Positions 25,274 to 34,314 of a stretch of 60,523 nt of DNA are shown piece after piece. Position 1 is the first letter of the stretch; every line of letters starts with the position of its first letter. Position numbers and translations under genes: made by a program. The notes under the pieces were generated by a model. That model searched no databases and was not told where the DNA came from. It saw only the letters and a program-made list of their open reading frames with translations. The stretch is from CAZGMJ01 sp964526785 (GTDB lineage: Bacteria; Planctomycetota; Phycisphaerae; Sedimentisphaerales; Anaerobacaceae), in NCBI GenBank assembly GCA_964526785.1, contig CAZGMJ010000035.1, forward strand, positions 1 through 60,523, given 5' to 3'.

Positions 25274-26605
25274 CTACAACGTCCAGCCGTCGCGAAATTC
25301 GCTCTTGATGTACTTGTTCGCCTCAGGCAGGTTCGTCACCTTCATGCCCGGCCCGTCATAGTGCAGTTTCAAGCCCTTTTCGTAGAGAGTCTGGCCCATA
25401 CGAACCGCGATATTGCCCAGCAACACAACCTCCGCCATCGGCCCGGACACATCGAAATTCGACTGCGCCGGCGGCCCGCCCTTGCACGCGATCAGCCACT
25501 CCTTATGATGGCCTGGCGAGCGTTCCAGCTTCTTCGGCGGCTTTCCGTATTCCCGGCTTCTCTCTTCCGGCAGAAGCCTGTGCCCCAGCATCTTGCCCTT
25601 GTCACCGATAAACAGGTTGTCGTCCGCATTTCCGAATCGCAGCCCCTCCTTCAATTCATCAGGCCGAGGCGGCATGATCCCACCGTCGTACCAGGTCAGC
25701 TTCAACGCCGGCATATCGCCCCTGGCCGGAAAATCATAGCGCACGATCGAAGACAGCGGCGCCGTCTCATTGATTGCAGCGCCTGCGTAATTGACGCTGC
25801 TTGTACATGCATCAACCGTCAGCGGGTAGCCCGGCTTCAGAGCACGCCAGATCGGAGCGAACTGATGACAGCCGATATCCCCAAGAACACCTGTCCCGAA
25901 ATCCCACCACCCGCGCCAACTGAACGGATGATAACAGGGATGATACGGACGCCGCTTCGCCGGACCAAGCCACAAGTCCCAATCCAGACTCTCCGGCACT
26001 GGCGGCGTCTCGCTGGGCCTGCCGATGCCTCGCGGCGATATAGGCCGATTGCACCACGAATGTATCTCGCGAACCGGGCCGATCGCTCCGTCCCAGATAT
26101 ATTCGCACGTCAGACGCGTCGCTTCGGACGCCTGCCCCTGATTGCCGAGTTGAGTTGCCACACCCGCCTTGCGAGCCGCCTCCGTCACTTTGCGAACCTC
26201 ATAAATCGAATGCGCCAGAGGCTTCTCGCAGTACACGTGCTTGCCCCGCTCGATAGCCGCAAGTGAAATCACCGCATGCGTGTGGTCTGGCGTCGCGATC
26301 ACTACCGCGTCGATGTTCCTGTCTTCCTTGTCGAACATTGTGCGATAATCGCGATAACGTCTTGCCTTTGGATACGCGTTGAATACCTTTCCCGCGTACT
26401 TCCAGTCGACGTCGCAAATCGCTACGATATTCTCAGAACGCACTTCATGCAGGTCGCCGTGACCGCGCCCGCCGACGCCGATACCGGCAATATTCAGTTT
26501 TTCGCTCGGCGGATCAGCCAGAACTCTGCCGGGTACAATTGTGAATGCCGCAACTCCGGCTGTGCTGGCAAGAAAACGCCGTCTGCTGACTTGACCATCC
26601 TTCAT
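25274..26605 (-). CDS. Gfo/Idh/MocA family oxidoreductase, Tat-exported (copy 5)
   Basis: A 443-residue array member with Tat signal VSRRRFLAS (residues 6-14), Rossmann motif LNIAGIGVGGRGHG (37-50) and catalytic motif VYCEKPLAHSIYE (124-136). It has an Asn/Ala insertion in the middle of the C-terminal domain (SSVNYAGAAINE) compared with copies 3 and 4. The ATG at 26605 (AGAGG 6 nt upstream) is preferred over an in-frame GTG at 26629. It lies 63 bp upstream of copy 4 and 42 bp downstream of copy 6. Confidence 0.93.
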   Translation of the reverse strand: MKDGQVSRRRFLASTAGVAAFTIVPGRVLADPPSEKLNIAGIGVGGRGHGDLHEVRSENIVAICDVDWKYAGKVFNAYPKARRYRDYRTMFDKEDRNIDAVVIATPDHTHAVISLAAIERGKHVYCEKPLAHSIYEVRKVTEAARKAGVATQLGNQGQASEATRLTCEYIWDGAIGPVREIHSWCNRPISPRGIGRPSETPPVPESLDWDLWLGPAKRRPYHPCYHPFSWRGWWDFGTGVLGDIGCHQFAPIWRALKPGYPLTVDACTSSVNYAGAAINETAPLSSIVRYDFPARGDMPALKLTWYDGGIMPPRPDELKEGLRFGNADDNLFIGDKGKMLGHRLLPEERSREYGKPPKKLERSPGHHKEWLIACKGGPPAQSNFDVSGPMAEVVLLGNIAVRMGQTLYEKGLKLHYDGPGMKVTNLPEANKYIKSEFRDGWTL

Positions 26606-26647
26606 CTGCAACCTCTCGAATTCAGACACATCCGGTTCTCAAACGAA

Positions 26648-28018
26648 CTACAGCGTCCAACCCTTGCGATAAGGCGGATTGACCAGCTTGTTCGCCTCTT
26701 CATCGTTTACAACCCGCATATTCTCTCCATCCCACTTCAGCGGTCTGTCCTTCACGCGCATCGCCAGCACGCCAAGCAGCACCATTTCAGTCAGCGGTCC
26801 GCCGTACTCGAAGCTCGAACTCGCCGGCTTACCGTCCTTGCACGCCCGGATCCAGTCCTTCTCATGGCCGCCCTTCACACGCGGCAGCGTCTTCTCCGGA
26901 CGCTTGTATGCCTTCATCTTCGCCTCAGGGATAATACGTACGCCGCCGGCGCCGTGCGAACCATGCATGATCGTGCCCTTCTCGCCGATAAACAGAGCAC
27001 CGCTGCCGGGCAGCCGGCGTCCAGGCTCCAGGTCCCTCGGACGAGGCGGCATCAGCCGGCCGTCGGTCCATGTCAGCTTCACCCCGGGCATGTCGCCCCG
27101 CGCCGGAAATTCGTAGCGGATGATCGCCGCCCGCGGAAACGTTTCCGATGCAACCTCGGGCTTGTAGTGCGTCGTCGTGGCCTCGACCCATGTGGGGTGC
27201 CCCAGCTTCAACACCCAAAAAGCCGGGTCGACGATATGGCAGCCCATGTCACCCAGTGCACCGGTCCCGAAATCCCACCAGCCCCGCCAGGTGAGCGGAT
27301 GATAGATCGGATGATAAGGTCGGTACTGCGCAGGACCCAGCCACAGATCCCAGTCCAGATTCTCCGGCACGGGCGGCTTCTCCTTGGGCCTGGCCATAAT
27401 GGGAAAGTCGGACCACGGATGCCCCCCAACCGGACGATCGGTCCAGGCATGAACCTCGCGCACCCGACCGATAGCACCGTCCTGAATCCACTCGTACAGC
27501 ACGCGTATCGCGTCGGAAGAATGGCCCTGGTTGCCCATCTGCGTCTGGACGTTATACTCCCGGGCCGCTTCCGTGAGCTTGCGGACCTCGTAAATGGAAT
27601 GCGCCAAAGGCTTCTGCAGATAGAGATGCTTTCGCCTGCGAATGCACTCCATCCCGATTACCGCGTGTGTGTGGTCGGGCGTGGCAATCACTACCGCGTC
27701 GATATTCTTATCTTCCTTGTCCAGCATGACGCGATAATCACGATACGTCCTCGCACTCGCATATCTTTTGAACGTCCCGGCTGCATGTTTGTCATCCACG
27801 TCACACAACGCCACGATATTCTCGCCGCTGCACTGCCTCAGATTGCTCGCCCCCATGCCGCCGACACCGATGCCCGCTATATTGAGCTTGTTGCTCGGCG
27901 GCTGAGAAAACACCGTGCTGGGCACCGCCGTAAACGCCGCAACACCCGCCGCCGCACCGAGAAAATCGCGGCGCGATAAATTGCTATGCGTGTCTTTCCT
28001 GGTATTCGATCTACTCAT
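26648..28018 (-). CDS. Gfo/Idh/MocA family oxidoreductase, Tat-exported (copy 6)
   Basis: A 456-residue array member. Its Tat signal is preceded by a hydrophilic 14-residue N-region (LSRRDFLGA, residues 14-22). The Rossmann motif is LNIAGIGVGGMGA (45-57). The catalytic motif reads LYLQKPLAHSIYE (132-144), with Gln for Glu as in copy 3 and Leu for the usual Cys. A short insertion (GGHPWSDFPIMARPKE) precedes the LDWDLWLGPA signature. AGGAG lies 7 nt before the ATG at 28018; a GTG at 28024 is the alternative. Two stem-loops separate it from copy 7. Confidence 0.93.
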   Translation of the reverse strand: MSRSNTRKDTHSNLSRRDFLGAAAGVAAFTAVPSTVFSQPPSNKLNIAGIGVGGMGASNLRQCSGENIVALCDVDDKHAAGTFKRYASARTYRDYRVMLDKEDKNIDAVVIATPDHTHAVIGMECIRRRKHLYLQKPLAHSIYEVRKLTEAAREYNVQTQMGNQGHSSDAIRVLYEWIQDGAIGRVREVHAWTDRPVGGHPWSDFPIMARPKEKPPVPENLDWDLWLGPAQYRPYHPIYHPLTWRGWWDFGTGALGDMGCHIVDPAFWVLKLGHPTWVEATTTHYKPEVASETFPRAAIIRYEFPARGDMPGVKLTWTDGRLMPPRPRDLEPGRRLPGSGALFIGEKGTIMHGSHGAGGVRIIPEAKMKAYKRPEKTLPRVKGGHEKDWIRACKDGKPASSSFEYGGPLTEMVLLGVLAMRVKDRPLKWDGENMRVVNDEEANKLVNPPYRKGWTL

Positions 28019-28065
28019 GAGCACACTCCTGCGACTTCGACAATATCAATCACCTATGATAACGA

Positions 28066-28133
28066 CAAACTGCTCCCCGCCTGAACGAAGAGCAGTTTGC
28101 AAATGCCTTAATGTAATCCGGCCCCTGCCGGAT
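28066..28133 (-). promoter_or_regulatory. Two intergenic stem-loops between oxidoreductase copies 7 and 6
   Basis: Two inverted repeats occupy the 139-bp gap: CAAACTGCTC/GAGCAGTTTG (28066-28075 with 28090-28099, 10 bp perfect) and ATCCGGC/GCCGGAT (28116-28122 with 28127-28133). Neither is followed by a T-run on the minus strand. They look like mRNA processing, stability or partial-termination elements that could set unequal expression within the array. Confidence 0.5.
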
Positions 28134-28157
28134 GTGACAGTGACCAATGCACCATGA

Positions 28158-29504
28158 TCAGATTTCCCATCCTGCGCGATAGAACTTCGTAACGTAGTTG
28201 TCCGCCTCCGGACAATTGGGCGAACGCATCGTCTTGCTGTCCCATTCGACGCGCTTGCCCAGCCTGACCGCCAGATTCCCGACCAGCAGCGCCTCGGTAA
28301 ACGGTCCGGAATACCAGAATCCCGCCTTCGCCTTCAGCGGGTTGCCCTCCTTGCAGGCCAGGATCCATTCCTTGTGATGACCGGGCGAACGTTCGAGCAT
28401 CTTCTCAGGCTTCTTATATGAACGGCTCAACTCCTCAGGCAGCAGCATCGGCGAACCCGCGTGACTGCCGCAGACAATCTTGCCCTTGGTTCCGACAAAC
28501 ATGATACCGTTGGATTTGAGCGATCGGCCCTGAAGCTCCGGCGGATCGGCCGGCTTCTTGCCTCCGTCGTACCACGTCATCTTGACCGCCGGACGTTTGC
28601 CTTTGGCCGGGAAGTAATAATGAATCATGGACCACAACGGGAACGTCTCGTTGTTGACCGGGCTTGATTCGGCCTCCACGGCCTCCGGTGCATCCAGACC
28701 GAGACAGAAAAATGCAGGATCCGCATTGTGTACCGCCATGTCGCCCAACGCACCGCACCCGAAATCGAACCAGCCGCGCCACTTGAACGGAACGTACGCG
28801 GAATTATAAGGACGCCACTTGGCCGGACCGAGCCATAGATCCCACCTCAGATGCTCCGGAATCGGCTGTGTGCCTTCAGGACGCCCCACGCCCTGCGGCC
28901 ACCACGCCCTATCGGCTGTCCCTGCCCGGTCGGTCCATACGTGAACCTCATCGATCTCCCCGATGGCGCCGTCCTGAATGAACTCGTAGGTCAGACGCAA
29001 TCCTTCGCCCGCATGCCCCTGATTGCCCATCTGCGTAACCACGCCGGTCTCCAGTGCGACCTCGGTCATCCTGCGAGCCTCGTAGATCGTGTGCGCCATC
29101 GGTTTCTCGCAGTAAACGTGCTTGCCCATCCGCATCGCTCGAATCGCCGCCGGAGCGTGAATGTGGTCGGGCGCACCGATCACAACCGCGTCGATGTTCT
29201 TCTGCTCCTTATCGAGCATCTCGCGGAAGTCTTTGTATTTCTTTGCTTTCGGGTACTTCTTAAACGTCCCGTTGGCCCTGTTCCAGTCAACGTCACAAAG
29301 CGCAACGATATTCTCGCTGCTCACACCGTTGATGTCGGAGGACCCGCGACCGCCGACACCGATCCCGGCAATGTTCAACTTGCCGTTCGGCGAAGCCGCC
29401 AGAATACGCTTCGGAACGTAGGTAAACGCGGCCACCGCCGCAGCCGCACCCAGTAGTTCGCGCCTGGATATTGATGAACTGCTTTTCTTCTTTTCGTTAT
29501 TCAT
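28158..29504 (-). CDS. Gfo/Idh/MocA family oxidoreductase, Tat-exported (copy 7)
   Basis: A 448-residue protein and the first gene of the five-gene array. Tat signal ISRRELLGA (residues 12-20) after a Lys/Ser-rich N-region, Rossmann motif LNIAGIGVGGRGSS (44-57), catalytic motif VYCEKPMAHTIYE (130-142). It differs from copies 3-6 where they read WWDFGTGALGDMGCH: here the sequence is WFDFGCGALGDMAVHNAD. The mid-domain WDLWLGPAKWRPYNSAY is retained. The ATG at 29504 is preferred over a GTG at 29510, with AGG just upstream. It lies 33 bp downstream of the DUF1080 gene. Confidence 0.93.
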   Translation of the reverse strand: MNNEKKKSSSSISRRELLGAAAAVAAFTYVPKRILAASPNGKLNIAGIGVGGRGSSDINGVSSENIVALCDVDWNRANGTFKKYPKAKKYKDFREMLDKEQKNIDAVVIGAPDHIHAPAAIRAMRMGKHVYCEKPMAHTIYEARRMTEVALETGVVTQMGNQGHAGEGLRLTYEFIQDGAIGEIDEVHVWTDRAGTADRAWWPQGVGRPEGTQPIPEHLRWDLWLGPAKWRPYNSAYVPFKWRGWFDFGCGALGDMAVHNADPAFFCLGLDAPEAVEAESSPVNNETFPLWSMIHYYFPAKGKRPAVKMTWYDGGKKPADPPELQGRSLKSNGIMFVGTKGKIVCGSHAGSPMLLPEELSRSYKKPEKMLERSPGHHKEWILACKEGNPLKAKAGFWYSGPFTEALLVGNLAVRLGKRVEWDSKTMRSPNCPEADNYVTKFYRAGWEI

Positions 29505-29537
29505 CTTCACCTTTCCTTGCCTTGAATAAGTCCGAAA

Positions 29538-31118
29538 CTATAACTCCACCAGCCAGATGTTCCTGAACTGTACCTTGTTGCCGTGATCCTGCAAATAGAC
29601 CCCGCCCGGCTGGCTTTCGTTGCCGTCCAGGGCGCCGCCGGTCGGCCCCGGAATCGGTATATCATCATGGATGACAACGCCATTGTGCCGCACCGTGATG
29701 CGCGCCTGCTCCTTTTTCTGACCGTTTTCGAATTTCGGTGCATGGAACTCGATGTCGTATGTCTGCCACTGCATGGGCGGCAGGCACATGTTCACCAGTG
29801 GCTTCCCCACCTTGTAAATACCGCCGCATTCATTGTCCTTGCCCTCAAGCCCGTAGCTGTCCAGCACCTGCACCTCGTAACGTCCCTGCAGATAGACGCC
29901 GCTGTTGCCGCGTCCCTGCCCGCGAGCTTCAGGCATAAAAGGCGTCCGGAATTCGATGTGCAGCTTGAAGTCTGTGAACTTCTTCCTGGTAACAATCGAA
30001 CCCGTGCCGGGCTTGACTTCCATGGCATCGCCGACGATATTCCAGCGAACCTCTTTCGGATCGGCCTTCTCCGGTTGTATCCGCTTCCATTCGGCGTCAC
30101 CACGTCCGCTCTCCTTCTCGGGCGCGAACGCCACGTCGAACAGCGCCGGTCCGTCTTTGCCTTCCTGCTGATACGGGCCCGCTATACGCCAGACCGTCAG
30201 ATACCCGCCGTTCGCCTCAAGATACTCGTCCGTGCCTTCCCGTCTGCCGGTCCTTTCTTTGATATTCTTCAGGGGCTTGCTGTCAGACCCGACCAAACGG
30301 GCCGCCAACCCCCAGTCGCCTCCGCCGTTGTTAACCTTAACCAGCAGCCGGTTGAGTCCTTCGTTCAGTCGTACCTTGACTTTGTCCTGACCGGGCTGAA
30401 CGCCGCGCGACGCATTGTTCGCGTGAACCAGTTCGTCATTGAGCCAGACCTTTACACCGTCGTCACTGCCCAACTCCAACGTGGCCTCCTGCTGCTCCTC
30501 GGACCAGATTCCCGACCGCAGATATGCAACCGCATTGTCCGTGCTGCCGATCGCCTCTGCTATGTTCACCAGACCGCTGAAACTCGGCAGCCTTTCCCAC
30601 TCGTCGAAATTCTTGCCCTCGAACAAAACAACCGCATTCTTCGGAGGTTCGTCTTTAAGTGTCGGCGAGCGACGAACGATCTCTTTCAACTTCACGGTCC
30701 CCTTAACAGGCGAACCGTCCGCGCTCTGTCCCTCGAAACTGCCGGTCAAAGTGCCGCCCTTTATCACAGCCTTCACCTGCAGACTCATGCCGTCATAACC
30801 TGCCCTGCCGGCGAACGCAACCACATTGCCCTGCCGGCGACCGTCAACGATCCCATAGGGGTCCACGGTCAATGCAAAGCCTTCGACAAACTTCGCCCGA
30901 TACTCGCCGTTGCCCAGAGCGATCACCTGAGCGACCAGCGGACCCCAGTCATATCCATCAGTCAGACTCCACTCGCCCTTGTAGTCGCCCATATAGGGAT
31001 CAGGGGCCCCATTTGATGCGGCCGGAGCCGCAGAAGAAATCAGAAATGCCACCAAAACCATTACTGTCATTGTCACGACCCGCCAACAAGCCGGACTTCG
31101 TCTTGAATCTACCACCAT
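29538..31118 (-). CDS. Exported DUF1080 protein with a nested beta-sandwich insertion
   Basis: A 526-residue exported protein (signal VMVLVAFLISSAAPAAS). Residues about 40-150 form a beta-rich domain (PYMGDYKGEWSLTDG). A DUF1080 domain then begins (NAVVLFEGKNFDEWERL) but is interrupted by roughly 170 residues resembling a PA14-like or GH2-like sugar-binding sandwich (LELGSDDGVKVWLNDELVH, LNEGLNRLLVKVNN). The DUF1080 fold resumes with RWNIVGDAMEVKPGTGSI and ends with NSGVYLQGRYEVQVLDS and VQFRNIWLVEL. DUF1080 proteins cleave 3-keto-glycosides; the inserted module may help hold substrate (inference). The ATG at 31118 has AGGAG 8 nt upstream. Confidence 0.87.
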   Translation of the reverse strand: MVVDSRRSPACWRVVTMTVMVLVAFLISSAAPAASNGAPDPYMGDYKGEWSLTDGYDWGPLVAQVIALGNGEYRAKFVEGFALTVDPYGIVDGRRQGNVVAFAGRAGYDGMSLQVKAVIKGGTLTGSFEGQSADGSPVKGTVKLKEIVRRSPTLKDEPPKNAVVLFEGKNFDEWERLPSFSGLVNIAEAIGSTDNAVAYLRSGIWSEEQQEATLELGSDDGVKVWLNDELVHANNASRGVQPGQDKVKVRLNEGLNRLLVKVNNGGGDWGLAARLVGSDSKPLKNIKERTGRREGTDEYLEANGGYLTVWRIAGPYQQEGKDGPALFDVAFAPEKESGRGDAEWKRIQPEKADPKEVRWNIVGDAMEVKPGTGSIVTRKKFTDFKLHIEFRTPFMPEARGQGRGNSGVYLQGRYEVQVLDSYGLEGKDNECGGIYKVGKPLVNMCLPPMQWQTYDIEFHAPKFENGQKKEQARITVRHNGVVIHDDIPIPGPTGGALDGNESQPGGVYLQDHGNKVQFRNIWLVEL

Positions 31119-31211
31119 ATTCGTAACTCCTGCGTACGTACCGCTCTTCACGGCCGACGTTCACCACCCGGGATTCTTAAATTGGTCGTTGCTACATTTG
31201 ACAAAAGACAC

Positions 31212-32597
31212 TCACTGCTCCTGGTCCTCTGCTTTGCCATCCATCTTGTCGAGCACTTCCTGCGCCTGCTCGCGCGTCGCATCACTCTTCGTTCGCTCGA
31301 TGATCATATCCAGAGCGCCTCTGGCCTTGTCCGGATGCTTCTCCGCCATCGCTTCGGCAATCCGAACAACCGCCACTTCCGCCTCGCGAAACAGCGTCTG
31401 GTCGCTGAGATACTCCTTCACCATCTCCAGCGCTTCCGGCGAACCCGTACTCGACAGGCCAGAAAGTACGCGACGCTTCTCGAACACATTCGGCGCCAGC
31501 TTCATCGCTTCAGCGTACATCGCGACCGTCTCTTTCGCCGGTCTTTCGCTGGGAAGCTTGAGCAAGTCGACAAAACCGCGCAAAGCCAGAATCTTGTGCA
31601 ACGGACTCTCGGCGCTGGCGGCAACGTCGAACAAATCATCCGCCGGTTCGCTTGTCGGCCATTGCGACAGCGCCCGGATTGCCGCCGTCCGCATATCGGC
31701 GTTTTCGCTTTCGAGCGCCTTGCGCAGGACCGGCAACGCCGTGCTGTCCCCGATACGACCGAGAACGCTCATCAACGATGCCTGCTTCTTCATGTCCTTC
31801 ACGTTCGGCAGCACCGCAAGCACCGCTTGCGCCTGACGGTCCTTCTTCTCGATCTTATGCGCGACCGCCGCGATGGTCTTTTCCGCTTCCGTGCGGGCGG
31901 AACTGCTCTTCGTATCAAGCAGCAACTGCACCAGATCGGGCAGATCGTTGGGTTCGGCAATGACCTTCAGCACCTTAATCGACTCCGAGCGAATCTTGCG
32001 ATCCTCACTGTGAGCCGTATCGAGCAGCGTCTCAACACCCGCTCGTATGTTCCGCTGCCCGACGCTGTCGATCAACTCCACCGCCGCCTCGGGCTCTGCC
32101 TTCTCGATCGCATCGAGAATCGTCGCATCGACCCCATCGCCGCGAAGCCGCGCCAGGCTTTCACGCGCCGCCTTCTGCTCGGCGCCGTTGCTCTCGGCGG
32201 CAATGTCAGCCAGCAGCATCACCTCCGACGAACCGCCCAACTGCCCGATGGCTTTCACAGCAGCCACGCGAACCGACTCGCTCTCGGATTCCGTGGCATC
32301 GACGATTGCCGGCAGCGCCGCGGAGTCCCCGCGGTCGCCCAGCGCGGAAATCAACTGCACCTGTGACGTCGGCCCAAGATTGGGCAACTCCGCGGCAAAG
32401 GCCTTTGTTATGCCTTCGCCATGCATTTCCTTGACCATACCAATCGCCACCGCCGCCATGTCCTCGTCCCCGCTCTTGAGGATATCGAGCACAACCGCCG
32501 TGGCGTCATCGCCTTCCTGCGCCACGGCCGGCCAGAAAATCACCGCACAAAGCAACAGCGCTGTCGCAGACCTTGCCAAAATGTTATCGACCTTCAT
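31212..32597 (-). CDS. Exported HEAT-repeat protein
   Basis: A 461-residue protein with a signal peptide (ATALLLCAVIFWPAVAQ), then an almost continuous run of about ten HEAT/armadillo-like helical repeats (LPAIVDATESESESVRVAAVKAIGQLGG and similar, spaced about 35-40 residues). No catalytic domain is visible; such proteins act as interaction scaffolds. Its ATG overlaps the stop codon of the upstream ThuA-HEAT gene by one base (TAATG), so the two are translationally coupled and probably work together. Acidic and Lys-rich C-terminus. Confidence 0.85.
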   Translation of the reverse strand: MKVDNILARSATALLLCAVIFWPAVAQEGDDATAVVLDILKSGDEDMAAVAIGMVKEMHGEGITKAFAAELPNLGPTSQVQLISALGDRGDSAALPAIVDATESESESVRVAAVKAIGQLGGSSEVMLLADIAAESNGAEQKAARESLARLRGDGVDATILDAIEKAEPEAAVELIDSVGQRNIRAGVETLLDTAHSEDRKIRSESIKVLKVIAEPNDLPDLVQLLLDTKSSSARTEAEKTIAAVAHKIEKKDRQAQAVLAVLPNVKDMKKQASLMSVLGRIGDSTALPVLRKALESENADMRTAAIRALSQWPTSEPADDLFDVAASAESPLHKILALRGFVDLLKLPSERPAKETVAMYAEAMKLAPNVFEKRRVLSGLSSTGSPEALEMVKEYLSDQTLFREAEVAVVRIAEAMAEKHPDKARGALDMIIERTKSDATREQAQEVLDKMDGKAEDQEQ

Positions 32598-34237
32598 TAG
32601 TTACCCTTCATTGCATTGAGCATACCGCGCAGAGCCGCCGTCTGAATCGGCTTGGGCATACTCTTGTTCTGAAGTTCCCTGTAAATGGCCAGCGCCTGGG
32701 CCTTCTTGCCGTCAGCCGCCATCTGATCGGCGCACATAAGATATGAGTCCAGTGCCACCATCTGAAGCTTGCCGTCCGTCTTGTCTTTAGCCTTCGCCAG
32801 CACCTTTGCGGCGTCCTCGTTGCCGATCTGCCCCAGTGCAGCCAGCGCCGCCTCGGCGACCATCTTGTCCGAACTGTGAGCCAGTTCGCCCAGCGCATCA
32901 ACGGCCTTGGGACAACGCCGCTGGCCCAGCGAATTGATAATACCGACCTGCACCGTACCCTTCGCCTTGGGCAGCGCCTCGCGCAGTGCCTTGTTGACCG
33001 CAGGACTCGGAATACGCTCCAGTGCATAGCGTGCCATATCCGACTCGACCTTATCGGTCAGCATTGTGGCCAGAATCGGCACCGAGATTTCCGTCCCGAT
33101 GAGACTGAGTTGCCGGCATGCCCACTGCTTGCCCGCACGTTTGGCGTCGGACGTGCACACGTCCAGTAGATGCTTCTCGAACATCCGCAGCTTGTCGGCG
33201 TCCCCGTGCGCCTCGCGCATCGCCTCTTCCAGTTCCGTGAGCGTCACACGGCTCTGGCCCCAGTCATACGTCTTGACTTTCGCGAACTTTTCTTCCATTT
33301 CTGATCCCTTTCCTGAACTTGCAATAGGTTTTGGTGTGGTATCAACCTCGTAATCGCCCAGAGCAAACTGTATCCCGTCCAGATAGTGCTGCATAACCGC
33401 GGGCGTATAGAAGACTTCGTTGTTATGCCCCAGCGAGCAGTAGAAGACGCGTCCGTCGCCCCATGTCTTGATCCAGGCAATACCCGTATCGGCGTCCTCC
33501 GGCTTCTGAGCCGTCGCCTTCGTCGTCGGATCGCTCATATCCAGACTCATCAGCACCAGCTGCTTGGCCCGCGAATACACCGGCGGATCCGTTCGATAAA
33601 TCTCGTCCTTGATCTTGAATCCCTTGCCTTTGAAAGCTGCCGTCAGAGGGTGATCGGGCTCGTCGATCTTGATGGCCCACGTTCCGCCGCCGCCCCACGG
33701 ATGGCCCGTAAAGATGCCCCCCATCATCTCCATGCCTTCTTTCCAGCCGCCTTCCCACTTGTAGAAGTTGTCCGTCGCTGCATGAATGCCGATCAGACCC
33801 TTGCCATCCTTGACAAAATCCATCAGTGCCTTGCAGCGCTCCGGCGTTTTCTCCGGATGAAACTGCAAATGCGTTGTGTTGTTCAGGATAATCCCGTCGA
33901 ATTGCTTGAGCTTTTCAGCAGTGAAGATCGAATAGTCATCCGTGCATTCGGTTACCTCGAATGCACCGGTCTGCTTTCCCAACATCTCCATCGCCTTGTT
34001 CGCCACGGGAATCACACCGTGATAGAAACCCTCGCATCGCCAGAACACCAGCACTTTCCGCGGTGCATCCGGCTGAACCGTCGAACGCTGCGGCAGAGCC
34101 TCGGCAATCTTCTGTATTTCTTCCGGCTTGACATCCCGCAACTTCTCGGGCGATTCCGCCTGCACAACCCCGCCCGCCAGCAGTGCGAAGATCATGGCCG
34201 ATACCACAACGCTTCTGATTCTCAGCTTCCTGTCCAT
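32597..34237 (-). CDS. Exported ThuA-domain protein with C-terminal HEAT repeats
   Basis: A 546-residue exported protein (signal SVVVSAMIFALLAGGVVQA). Residues about 55-290 are a ThuA-like domain (KVLVFWRCEGFYHG, FDGIILNNTTHLQF, GLIGIHAATDNFY, GGIFTGHPW, RVFYCSLGHNNEVF), a class I glutamine-amidotransferase-like fold. In trehalose utilisation ThuA acts with ThuB, a Gfo/Idh/MocA dehydrogenase, on 3-keto sugars, which fits this locus. Residues about 350-546 are HEAT-like repeats (LLDVCTSDAKRAGKQWACRQLS, MVAEAALAALGQIG). AAAGGAG lies 5 nt before the ATG at 34237. It is coupled to the HEAT gene and follows a three-gene oxidoreductase array. Confidence 0.9.
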   Translation of the reverse strand: MDRKLRIRSVVVSAMIFALLAGGVVQAESPEKLRDVKPEEIQKIAEALPQRSTVQPDAPRKVLVFWRCEGFYHGVIPVANKAMEMLGKQTGAFEVTECTDDYSIFTAEKLKQFDGIILNNTTHLQFHPEKTPERCKALMDFVKDGKGLIGIHAATDNFYKWEGGWKEGMEMMGGIFTGHPWGGGGTWAIKIDEPDHPLTAAFKGKGFKIKDEIYRTDPPVYSRAKQLVLMSLDMSDPTTKATAQKPEDADTGIAWIKTWGDGRVFYCSLGHNNEVFYTPAVMQHYLDGIQFALGDYEVDTTPKPIASSGKGSEMEEKFAKVKTYDWGQSRVTLTELEEAMREAHGDADKLRMFEKHLLDVCTSDAKRAGKQWACRQLSLIGTEISVPILATMLTDKVESDMARYALERIPSPAVNKALREALPKAKGTVQVGIINSLGQRRCPKAVDALGELAHSSDKMVAEAALAALGQIGNEDAAKVLAKAKDKTDGKLQMVALDSYLMCADQMAADGKKAQALAIYRELQNKSMPKPIQTAALRGMLNAMKGN

Positions 34238-34314
34238 CTTAACTCCTTTCGATTGCCTGATTGTCGCAGCATTGCACGTTGTCGATACTGCATACTGTCT
34301 CTTGTTCCTTATTG

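Noticed and set aside
20305..27979. Several long plus-strand open frames (up to 757 codons) opposite the oxidoreductase and DUF1080 genes
   Set aside because: They lie antisense to well-supported genes, are Arg/His/Leu-rich and non-family-like, and repeat from copy to copy as expected for mirrors of paralogous genes.
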